A stretch of DNA of 27,954 nt from CAYJLC01 sp044426355 (lineage in GTDB: Bacteria; Bacillota; Clostridia; Oscillospirales; Butyricicoccaceae). The notes under the pieces were generated by a model, which was not told the DNA's origin, did no database searches, and worked only from the letters and a program-made list of their open reading frames with translations. The stretch is taken from assembly GCA_044426355.1 (NCBI GenBank), contig JAWXUO010000025.1, forward strand, positions 1 to 27,954. The letters are read 5' to 3'. The position numbers and the translations under genes are program-made. Positions 7,407 to 15,500 of the stretch are shown piece after piece. The first letter of the stretch is position 1. The number at the start of each line of letters is the position of its first letter.

Positions 7407-9155
7407 ATGAAAAACAAATACGATTTTAGTGGTTGGGCGACGAGAAACAACCTTAAATGTTCTGATGGTCGAACTATAACAAAAGATGCTTTTAAGCATA
7501 ATGATGGACAAAAAGTGCCTCTTGTATGGAATCACAGACATGACGATTCTATGAATATTCTAGGTCATGCACTACTTGAAAATCGAGAAGAAGGTGTATA
7601 CGCATATTGCACATTTAATGATACAGAGGCTGGTAGAAATGCCAAAATGTTAGTCGAACACGGCGACATCTCAGCATTATCTATATATGCGAACAGACTT
7701 AAACAAAATGGAACTAATGTTTCGCACGGTGAAATCAGAGAGGTTAGTTTGGTTTTAACAGGAGCTAATCCGGGAGCATTCATCGACACGGTAATAAGCC
7801 ACGGAGAAACAATGGACGAGGAAGCTATCATATATAATGGTTTGGATATTTCAATAAGTCACTCCAAAGATAAAAAAGAAGCGACTGATGAAACAATTCA
7901 AGATATTTACAATACTTTTAGCGAAAAACAAAAAGATGTTGTATGTGCTATGATTGGAATGGCATTAGAAGAAAACCAAAACGAAAAAGGAGAAGAAATG
8001 ATGAAACATAACGTATTTGAACACGACGTAACAAAAGAAGAAAACAGCTTAACGCACGGTGATGGGGTTAGTATTATCGAATTAGCAAAAACTAAAAGTG
8101 TAGGTAGCTTGCAAGAAGCCGTATCTGTATTTATAGAACAAGATGAAAATTTACAACATGGTTTTGAAGATGTTGAAACTTTATTTCCAGACTACGAGTT
8201 AGCTAACCCGGGTGCACCAGAATTAGTAGCTCGTGATTATGGTTGGATGGATTCTGTTATTAAAAAAGCTCATAAATCACCATATAGTCGAATTAGAACT
8301 AGACAAGCAGACATAACTGATTTAACGGTTAGAGGTAAAGGGTTTAAAAAAGGCAAACAAAAAAGTGCTGTAGGAAACACTAAATTAATATCAAGAACTA
8401 CGGACCCACAAACTGTATACGTAAAAGATGCGTTACATAGAGATGACATAATTGATATTACAGATTTCGATGTAGTTGAATACCAATACGGAATTATGAA
8501 GTCGTCGTTAAATGAAGAAATTGCAATTGCTTGTATGATTGGTGATGGTCGTGAAGATGGAGATGCTGATAAAATTGAAGAAACGCACATCAGACCAATC
8601 TGGAAAGATGATGAGTTATTTACAATTCATAGCGATGTTGACATCGAAACAACACGTAAAGAAATCCAAGGCACAAACACGTCTGCAAGTTTTGGGGATA
8701 ATTACATATATGCTGAAGCAATCGTTACAGCTTCGCTATACTCAAGAGAACAATACAAAGGTTCAGGTTCTTTAGACTTCTATTGTACACCACACCTACT
8801 TAACGTGATGTTACTTGCTCGTGATATGAATGGACGTAGAATTTACGATTCAAAAGCAGATTTAGCTAAAGCATTAAACGTTAACACTATTCATACAGCA
8901 GAACAATTCGAGGGTAAAACTAGAACTACTGCTGATGGGACAACTAAAAAACTACTAGGTTTATTCGTTAATATGAAAGACTATCAAATAGGTTCAACAA
9001 AAGGTGGAGAAATTGCTAAATTCAGACAATTCGACATTGATTTCAACCAAGAAAAAATGCTTATAGAAACTAGATTATCTGGTGCACTTATTCGTGTTAA
9101 ATCAGCAATTGCTTTAGAAGAAACAATTACAACATCTGAAGAAACAGTTGGATAA
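7407..9155 (+). CDS. Fused HK97 prohead protease and major capsid protein
   Basis: A 582-residue polyprotein. Residues ~1-150 are the prohead (S78-type) protease: VPLVWNHRHDD supplies the catalytic histidine (H43 or H45), GDISALSIYAN the nucleophile (S92 most likely, S89 adjacent), and IREVSLVLTGANPGAF the closing motif. Residues ~200-582 are the HK97-fold capsid protein: N-terminal delta-like helices, then DIIDITDFDVVEYQYG, ACMIGDGRE and the C-terminal FDIDFNQEKMLIETRLSGAL. The linker ~150-197 is charged. An in-frame ATG pair at residues 198-199 with its own SD would give capsid protein alone, so more capsid than protease can be made. Such fusions are known in HK97-like phages; cleavage is presumed in or near the linker. 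Confidence 0.92.
   Translation: MKNKYDFSGWATRNNLKCSDGRTITKDAFKHNDGQKVPLVWNHRHDDSMNILGHALLENREEGVYAYCTFNDTEAGRNAKMLVEHGDISALSIYANRLKQNGTNVSHGEIREVSLVLTGANPGAFIDTVISHGETMDEEAIIYNGLDISISHSKDKKEATDETIQDIYNTFSEKQKDVVCAMIGMALEENQNEKGEEMMKHNVFEHDVTKEENSLTHGDGVSIIELAKTKSVGSLQEAVSVFIEQDENLQHGFEDVETLFPDYELANPGAPELVARDYGWMDSVIKKAHKSPYSRIRTRQADITDLTVRGKGFKKGKQKSAVGNTKLISRTTDPQTVYVKDALHRDDIIDITDFDVVEYQYGIMKSSLNEEIAIACMIGDGREDGDADKIEETHIRPIWKDDELFTIHSDVDIETTRKEIQGTNTSASFGDNYIYAEAIVTASLYSREQYKGSGSLDFYCTPHLLNVMLLARDMNGRRIYDSKADLAKALNVNTIHTAEQFEGKTRTTADGTTKKLLGLFVNMKDYQIGSTKGGEIAKFRQFDIDFNQEKMLIETRLSGALIRVKSAIALEETITTSEETVG
7985..8003 (+). promoter_or_regulatory. Internal ribosome binding site and in-frame start for the capsid domain
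   Basis: AAAAAGGAG at 7985-7993 is followed 4 and 7 bases later by in-frame ATGs at 7998 and 8001, exactly where the capsid domain begins (MKHNVFEHDV). This would give a free major capsid protein of about 385 residues. Confidence 0.6.
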
Positions 9156-9173
9156 TTAAGGGAGAAATTCAAA

Positions 9174-9488
9174 ATGTCTAAATGGTATGGAAAAATAGGC
9201 TATGCTCAAACAACAGAGAAACAATCGGGAGTATGGAGTGAAGATTTTATCGAAAAGTCTTATTATGGCGAGGTTACTAGAAATTCCAGAAAACTACAAT
9301 CAAGTAGTGGAGTTAACGACGACGTAGTGATATCTAACGAGATAAGTATTATATCAGACCCATATTCCATAAATAATTTCCATACCATAAGATATGTAGA
9401 ATATATGGGTGTTAAATGGAAAGTGGTTTCGGTTGAAATTAAAAGTCCTAGACTATTTTTATCAATAGGTGGTGTTTATAATGGATAA
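9174..9488 (+). CDS. Head closure / head-tail adaptor protein
   Basis: A 104-residue, mostly beta protein (KWYGKIGYAQT, YYGEVTRNSRKLQSS, then HTIRYVEYMGVKWKVVSVEI and a C-terminal GGVYNG). The pattern resembles the short beta-barrel phage proteins found directly after the capsid gene in Clostridia prophages (DUF7253-like, from memory), which occupy the head-closure or stopper position. SD AGGGAGAAA precedes the ATG. The end overlaps the next gene by 8 bases, implying coupled translation. The structural role comes from position and size. Confidence 0.6.
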   Translation: MSKWYGKIGYAQTTEKQSGVWSEDFIEKSYYGEVTRNSRKLQSSSGVNDDVVISNEISIISDPYSINNFHTIRYVEYMGVKWKVVSVEIKSPRLFLSIGGVYNG

Positions 9489-9786
9489 AAGAAAATTATT
9501 ACACGAAATGTTATGCGAAATCAACCAAAACATTAACGTGTATTATCAACCACCGAACAACACACAAATCAAATACCCTGCTATCGTTTATAGCAGAGAG
9601 CGTATCAAAAATAATTTTGCAGGAAACGCAGTGTATTTACAAAAATATCAATACAACATAATGGTTATTGATTATAATCCAGATAGTTTATTAGTTGACC
9701 TAGTGTCAAAACTGCCTACTAGTCAACATAAAAAACATTATGTGTCGGACAAACTAAATCACGACGTTTTTACAATAACATATTAA
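9481..9786 (+). CDS. Tail terminator / tail completion candidate
   Basis: A 101-residue protein, MDKRKLLHEMLCEI..NVYYQPPNN, with YPAIVYSRERI and LNHDVFTITY at the end. The layout (N-terminal helix, then P-A-I-V-Y strand, then a beta pair ending in an aromatic-rich strand) suits the tail-terminator/minor-capsid fold. It lies between head closure and the major tail protein, the normal place for such a gene. The ATG at 9481 is preferred over an upstream in-frame start because GGTGG lies at a suitable distance and the overlap is then 8 bases. Function is inferred. Confidence 0.58.
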   Translation: MDKRKLLHEMLCEINQNINVYYQPPNNTQIKYPAIVYSRERIKNNFAGNAVYLQKYQYNIMVIDYNPDSLLVDLVSKLPTSQHKKHYVSDKLNHDVFTITY

Positions 9787-9814
9787 ATAAAATTAATAGG
9801 AGGATATTTATTAA

Positions 9815-10498
9815 ATGAGTAAATTAACTTGGAATAAAGCTGGCGAACGTTTTTACGAAACAGGTGTGGAACAAGGTGTTTTATACGTACAGCAATCAAC
9901 CGGCGACTATGGTAATGGCGTGGCTTGGAGTGGTTTAACCACAGTTACAGAAAGTCCGTCAGGAGCAGAACCTACGCCAATATATGCCGATAATGCTAAA
10001 TACTTAAACTTAATTTCAGCAGAAGAATTCGGTGCTAGTATCGAAGCTTATACATATCCTGATGAATTTGCCGAGTGTGATGGTTCTTTTGAGATTGCAC
10101 CGGGAGTTCATGCAGGTCAACAAAGTAGAAAAACATTCGGTTTCTGTTACAAAACATTAGTGGGCAATGACACGGAAAGCACTGACCACGGTTATAAAAT
10201 TCATATCGTGTATGGAGCACAAGCGTCACCGTCGGAAAAAGGATACGGTACAGTTAATGATAGTCCAGAAGCTATGACGCTTTCGTGGGAAGTTTCTACA
10301 ACGCCAGTTGAAATAGCTACTGAAATTGACGGTACAAAATTAAAACCAACAGCTAATTTAACATTTGATTCGAGAAAAGTATCAGATGCTAAAATGAAAC
10401 AATTAGAAGACGTTTTATATGGTAGCGATAGCGAAGAAGCTAGATTACCATTACCTGATGAAATTATCACATTAATGACTGATGAAACAGTAGGTTAA
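9815..10498 (+). CDS. Major tail (tube) protein
   Basis: A 227-residue protein of tail-tube type: LTWNKAGERFYETGVEQGVLY at the N-terminus, then an Ala/Gly/Glu-rich beta core (YLNLISAEEFGASIEAYTYP, GFCYKTLVGND) and a C-terminal segment describing the tube fold. Hexameric rings of it would stack around the tape measure. Length fits siphovirus tube proteins. It has an AGGAGG SD and is followed at once by an intrinsic terminator, as would suit a very abundant product made in excess of the genes after it. Very likely correct from family pattern and position. Confidence 0.82.
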   Translation: MSKLTWNKAGERFYETGVEQGVLYVQQSTGDYGNGVAWSGLTTVTESPSGAEPTPIYADNAKYLNLISAEEFGASIEAYTYPDEFAECDGSFEIAPGVHAGQQSRKTFGFCYKTLVGNDTESTDHGYKIHIVYGAQASPSEKGYGTVNDSPEAMTLSWEVSTTPVEIATEIDGTKLKPTANLTFDSRKVSDAKMKQLEDVLYGSDSEEARLPLPDEIITLMTDETVG

Positions 10499-10516
10499 TA
10501 AATTAAATACACTATG

Positions 10517-10544
10517 AGAGAGGTTTAACAGCCTCTCTTTTTTT
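10517..10544 (+). terminator. Intrinsic terminator after the major tail gene
   Basis: AGAGAGG (10517-10523) pairs perfectly with CCTCTCT (10532-10538) around an 8-base loop, followed by a T run to 10544. It lies within the late operon, so it probably attenuates rather than ends late transcription. Confidence 0.85.
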
Positions 10545-10565
10545 GAAAACACAAAGGAGTAAATT

Positions 10566-10946
10566 ATGGTAAAAAAAACAATAACATACACAGATTACAA
10601 TGGAGCTCAAAGAACAGAAGATTTTTATTTTAATCTAACAAAAGCAGAAGTTACAGAAATGGAATTGTCTGTCGATGGAGGAATGAGCGAAACATTAAAT
10701 AGAATAATCCAAGCAAACAATGTCCCAGCATTAATAAAAGAATTTAAAGATATTGTGTTAAAAGCTTACGGTGAAAAAAGTCAAGATGGCAAAAGATTTA
10801 TTAAAGATGACGAAACGACTAAAGCGTTTAAGGAAACAGAAGCATACTCGCAATTATTTATGGAACTGGTTACAAACTCTGATGAAGCTTCTAAATTTGT
10901 AAATGGGATATTACCACAAGAAATAGAACAGCTATCGAAACAATAA
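10566..10946 (+). CDS. Tail assembly chaperone candidate (gpG-like)
   Basis: A 126-residue protein beginning VKKTITYTDYNGAQRTEDFYFNLTKAEVTEME, the beta-then-helix start typical of first tail chaperone proteins in Firmicute siphoviruses; the rest is helical and acidic (FKETEAYSQLFMELVTNSDEA). It should coat the tape measure during tail assembly and be absent from the virion. SD AAAGGAGT sets the ATG. It is the first gene after the terminator, so it is expected at a lower level than the tail tube. The call is supported by pattern and by lying between tube and tape measure. Confidence 0.75.
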   Translation: MVKKTITYTDYNGAQRTEDFYFNLTKAEVTEMELSVDGGMSETLNRIIQANNVPALIKEFKDIVLKAYGEKSQDGKRFIKDDETTKAFKETEAYSQLFMELVTNSDEASKFVNGILPQEIEQLSKQ

Positions 10947-10972
10947 GTGTCGTTTAAAAAGGGGGTTTTTGT

Positions 10973-11515
10973 ATGTTAAACATACTCGTACCTAGTTGTG
11001 AATTATGGGACGAAAAGAGTCAAGAATTTATTGAAAAAAAAGAACAATACTTACAACTAGAACATTCACTAGTATCATTATCAAAATGGGAAGCTAAATG
11101 GTGTAAACCTTTCCTTGGTAATACAGAAAAAACGTCTGTTGAAATATTAGATTATATAAGATGTATGACCATAACGCAAAATATCCCTATTGATGTGTAC
11201 GACAGATTAACTAAAAAAAATGTAGCCGATATAAACGATTACATAGAAGCTAAAATGACAGCAACTTTTTTTAATAACGAAAAAAACAAGTCACGAAATT
11301 CAGAAATCATAACTTCGGAGTTGATTTATTATTGGATGATATGTCACAATATTCCATTTGAATGTCAAAAATGGCATCTTAAAAGATTACTTACACTTAT
11401 ACAAGTATGTAATATTAAAAATCAACCACCTAAAAAAAGAAGCAAAAACGATATAATGAGCAGAAACGCTACGCTTAACGCATCAAGAAGAAAAATGCTA
11501 AATTCAACAGGGTAA
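10973..11515 (+). CDS. Second tail assembly chaperone candidate (gpGT position)
   Basis: A 180-residue, helical, basic protein (LEHSLVSLSKWEAKWCKPFL, CMTITQNIPIDVYDRLT, IYYWMICHNIPFECQKWHLKRLL) ending in a basic ASRRKMLNSTG tail. It sits where many phages make the frameshifted T extension of the first chaperone. Here it has its own ATG with AGGGGG 7 bases upstream, and its frame is closed by TAA at 10955-10957, so it cannot be reached by frameshift from the previous gene, which already stops at 10946. Role inferred from position and from a conserved type of sequence I recall beside other Clostridia phage tape measures. Confidence 0.62.
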   Translation: MLNILVPSCELWDEKSQEFIEKKEQYLQLEHSLVSLSKWEAKWCKPFLGNTEKTSVEILDYIRCMTITQNIPIDVYDRLTKKNVADINDYIEAKMTATFFNNEKNKSRNSEIITSELIYYWMICHNIPFECQKWHLKRLLTLIQVCNIKNQPPKKRSKNDIMSRNATLNASRRKMLNSTG

Positions 11516-11528
11516 TAAGGAGGAGTAT

Positions 11529-12218
11529 ATGGACATCACTAAGTATTTAACAACTGTTAATTACGCCAAAGGCACGAATAAACAAAATTTATATATAGTC
11601 ATTCATTATACGGCAAACAACGGTGATACAGCATTAAATAATGCAAAATATTTTAATACCGAATATAGGGGGGCATCTGCTCACTATTTTATAGACGAGA
11701 ACGAAATCGTTCAGGTGGTGGACGATGCTGACACAGCTTGGCATTGTGGTGCTACGAGTTATACGCATGCATCATGTAGAAATGTTAACTCTATAGGTAT
11801 AGAAATGTGTTCAAGAAAATATTCTGACGGTACGTATTACATAAAAGACGAAGTAGTCAATAGTACAATATCATTAGTTAAATATTTAATGAGCTTATAT
11901 AATATACCAAGTTCAAACGTAGTTAGACACTACGATGTAACAGGTAAAACTTGCCCTGCACCAATGGTACTAGATGTAAATTTATGGGAAGAGTTTCTGT
12001 TAGAAATAGACAAAGAGGAGGAAGATGAAATGAGATATAACCAATTAAGTGAAGTGCCAAGTTACGCTAAAGACACTATATTAAAAATGATAGATAAAGA
12101 ATTATTAAAAGGTAGTGGTACGCAAGTTGACGAAGATGGTTATCCAGCTGATTTAGATTTATCAATAGATATGATTAGAGTTTTTGTAACTATGGACAGA
12201 GTAGGGGTTTATGATTAA
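11529..12218 (+). CDS. N-acetylmuramoyl-L-alanine amidase (endolysin)
   Basis: A 229-residue lysin. Residues ~15-150 are an Amidase_2 (zinc amidase) domain with ligands H26 in IVIHYTA, H134 in VRHYDVTGKT and C142 in TCPAP; it cuts the bond between muramic acid and the stem peptide. Residues ~168-229 are a separate small domain (YNQLSEVPSYAKDTILKMI ... DLSIDMIRVFVTMDRVGVYD), probably wall-binding. There is no signal peptide, so release would need the holin encoded about 10 kb downstream. An AGGAGG with in-frame ATG between the domains could yield the C-terminal domain alone. The gene lies inside the tail module and overlaps the next gene by 8 bases, unusual for an endolysin. SD TAAGGAGGAG sets the start. 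Confidence 0.93.
   Translation: MDITKYLTTVNYAKGTNKQNLYIVIHYTANNGDTALNNAKYFNTEYRGASAHYFIDENEIVQVVDDADTAWHCGATSYTHASCRNVNSIGIEMCSRKYSDGTYYIKDEVVNSTISLVKYLMSLYNIPSSNVVRHYDVTGKTCPAPMVLDVNLWEEFLLEIDKEEEDEMRYNQLSEVPSYAKDTILKMIDKELLKGSGTQVDEDGYPADLDLSIDMIRVFVTMDRVGVYD
12014..12032 (+). promoter_or_regulatory. Internal ribosome binding site and in-frame start in the endolysin gene
   Basis: A full AGGAGG (12016-12021, within AGAGGAGG) stands 8 bases before an in-frame ATG at 12030, exactly at the domain boundary. Translation from it would give a 62-residue C-terminal domain. The codons also encode the acidic linker KEEEDE, so the match could be partly by chance. Confidence 0.55.
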
Positions 12219-12588
12219 CTTTAATCACAAAGGAGATTTTTTGCAGTCTTTAACTTTTTTGAATAACGTAAAAACAGCAACACAGTTAAAAGACTTAGAC
12301 CGTTATGGGCAAAGAGGAGTTACAGCTCTTAAATCGGCAACTCCCGTAGATACAAGCAAAACTGCAAATTCGTGGTATTACAAAATTGAAAACACAACTA
12401 CATCTACGAAACTCTCCTTTCACAACTCTAATATTCAAAATGGAGTTCCCATAGCTATCATACTACAATATGGGCATGCTACTAGAAACGGAGGATTTAT
12501 AAATGGTAGAGATTATATAAATCCTGTGATACAACCGATATTTGATGATATGTTAAATTCTTTATGGAAGGAGATAACTAATAAATGA
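12211..12588 (+). CDS. HK97 gp10-like tail completion protein
   Basis: A 125-residue protein with RYGQRGVTALKSATPVDTSKTANSW, then ILQYGHATRNGGFINGRDYI and INPVIQPIFDDML, the typical signature of HK97 gp10-like proteins (G-A-L...TPVDTG..A.SW, ...HG.G..GG...R.FI.PA). Such proteins join head to tail or finish the tail. It normally lies between the head-closure and tail-terminator genes; here it is displaced to just before the tape measure. It overlaps the amidase by 8 bases and the tape measure by 4 (ATGA), so all three are probably translationally coupled. Confidence 0.82.
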   Translation: MINFNHKGDFLQSLTFLNNVKTATQLKDLDRYGQRGVTALKSATPVDTSKTANSWYYKIENTTTSTKLSFHNSNIQNGVPIAIILQYGHATRNGGFINGRDYINPVIQPIFDDMLNSLWKEITNK

Positions 12589-15500
12589 GTACAATCGACC
12601 AAAGAATAGTGGAAATGAGATTTGACAATACTGCGTTTGAGAAAAACGTATCTACGTCTATGTCAACTCTTTCTAAGTTAAAAGAAAGTCTAAATCTAAG
12701 TGGTGCGACCAAGGGTTTAGAAAGCATAAATACAGCAACAAACAACGTAAACGTAAGCCCTCTAACTAGTGCAGTTGAAACTATAAGTATGAAGTTCTCA
12801 GCACTTGAAGTAATTGCCGTAACGGCGTTAGCCAATATAACAAATTCAGCAATAAATGCAGGAAAACAATTACTTTCAGCAATAACAATAGATCCGATAC
12901 TCAGTGGTTTTGAAGAATATGAAACACAAATGAACTCGATTCAAACAATTTTAGCGAACACGTCGAAAGAAGGCACAACGCTAAACCAAGTTAATGCTGC
13001 GTTAGACGAACTTAATACATATTCGGATAAAACCATTTATAACTTTACGGAAATGACCAGAAATATCGGTACGTTTACAGCAGCGGGAGTAGAACTCGAC
13101 ACATCTGTATCAGCAATTAAAGGTATAGCAAACTTAGCAGCCGTTTCAGGCTCAAATAGTCAACAAGCAAGTACTGCGATGTATCAATTATCTCAAGCGA
13201 TGGCTCAAGGATACGTTATGTTACAAGACTGGAATTCCGTTGTAAATGCTGGTATGGGTGGACAAGTATTCCAAGATGCGTTAACAGAAACAGCAAGAGT
13301 TCACGGTATAGCAATAGACGAAATGATTGATGCCGAAGGTTCGTTTAGGTCTACCTTGAGCAACCAATGGTTGACTACGGACATATTAATAGAAACCCTT
13401 AGTAAATTTACAGGAGATTTATCAGAAGCTCAACTTGAACAAATGGGTTATACCACGGAACAAGTTAAAGAGATAATGGCTCTTGGTGAAATGGCGAATG
13501 ATGCCGCAACAAAAGTTAAAACATTCACTCAATTAATAGATACGTTAAAAGAAGCTTTGCAATCAGGTTGGTCACAGAGTTTTAGATTAATAGTTGGTGA
13601 TTTTGAAGAAGCAAAAGCAGTGTTTACAGAAATATCAGATGTTTTAGGAGAAATCATAAACGCTTCGGGAGAGGCGAGAAATGAAGTTCTAACAGGAGGA
13701 CTATCATCAGGTTGGAAACAATTTGTATCGGGTGCTAGTTTAGATGAGGATAGCCTAGTTACAGCTTTACGTGAAGTGGCTACCGAATGTGGTTATACTA
13801 CCGAAGAACTAGACGAAATGATTGAAACGGCAGGTTCTTTCGAGAAAACATTATCTAGTGGCTGGGTTACAGCTGATATGATGGGTGACGCACTCGTAAA
13901 CCTAACTGAAAAAACAAAAGATTTATCCGATGAACAACTTGCTGAAGCAGGATATACAAGAGAGCAAATTAACGCACTTGGAGAATTTAATAATTCTATT
14001 CAAAATGGAAGCGTGTCACTCGACGAATATTCAGACAAATTAACACAAGTATCAGGTAGGGAAAATTTAATACAATCGCTAAGAAACGCATTTGATGCTT
14101 TACTTAGTGTCATAACACCCATTAAAGATGCTTTTTCCTCTATATTTCCTCCAACAACTGCTGAGCAAGTTTATAAGATAACTGAAGGTATAGCAAATTT
14201 CACAGAAAGCTTAATTTTAAGCGAATCGACATCGGATAAGATACAAAGAACATTTTCGGGATTATTTGCAATTTTAAATATTGTAAAGTCAGCTTTTACT
14301 GCTGTAGGGTCAGTCATTACTTCAAATGCCGATGTAGCAGGACGTTACGTGGATTGTGTTTTAAGTATAACAGCGTCTATTGGCGATTGGATAGTTAATA
14401 TTAATAATCTAATAACGACTAATAATGTTTTTTCAAAAGGATTACAAGGCTTGGTGGATATATTATCAACGCTTACAAGTTCTTTTATAAGCTTGGTAAA
14501 ACAAATAGGACAAAAGATTAATTTTACAGGGTTTAGTGAAATAGGGACAACTTTACAAAATGTTGTTTTTGGAATGTCTACTGTTACTGAAACAGCTGTT
14601 GATATGAAAGACGGTTTTACAAATTCTATTAATAGTATGTCGGATACATTGGAGAAAAGTGGTTTTGTAATATTTCTAACTTTTATATCAGATGTAATGA
14701 AAAACGTTGGTAAAACAATAGTTAATGTTATGTCGAGTATATCAAGTAGCGTTAAAAACACTATGCTAAGTATTAGTTTTGACGATATTACTAAATTCTT
14801 TAATATGATAGTTTCGGGTGGTATAGGAGCAGGATTAATAAACTTTTTTATGAGCTTGTCTTCGGCTTTTTCAGGATTTTCTGATATTACAGAAGGGATA
14901 GTAGATACATTTAGTCAATTAGAAGGCGTGTTAAAAGCTTATCAATCATCACTAAAAGCTGACGCTTTAATGAAAATTGCAGTCGCAATAGGAATTTTAG
15001 CAGTATCTCTATTAGTTATATCAACTATAGATAAAGAAAAAATGACCTCATCAATAACGGCTTTAACCATATTGTTTACTGGTTTGATTAGTTCGTTATC
15101 GTTATTGAATAACGCAGGGAGTAGTTTAACAGGAGCGTTCACAACAAGTGCTTTATTGATAAGTTTGTCTTCTGCTATTTTATTGATGTCATTAGCATTA
15201 AAAACGGTCAGTACAATAGACGGAGAGCAGTTACAAAATGGTTTAACTGGTATGGTAGCTCTTATGGGAGCATTAGTTATATCTGCTAAACTGCTAAGTT
15301 CTTCCTCAAGTACAATGATAACAGGGTGTACGCAGATGGTAGCATTTGCTATTGCTTTAAATATTTTAGCGACGGCGTGTAAGAAATTAAGCGAGTTAAG
15401 TTTTGAAGAACTGGTAGTCGGTTTAACAGGAGTAGGTATTCTATTAGCACAAATGGTTATATTTGTGAAAAGTATAGGTGATACAAAGACGCTTATTTCA

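Noticed and set aside
10955..10970. A5G5 run as a -1 frameshift site joining the two tail chaperones
   Set aside because: The first gene has already stopped at 10946 and the second frame is closed at 10955-10957, so no frameshift there could join them. The G run serves as the SD.
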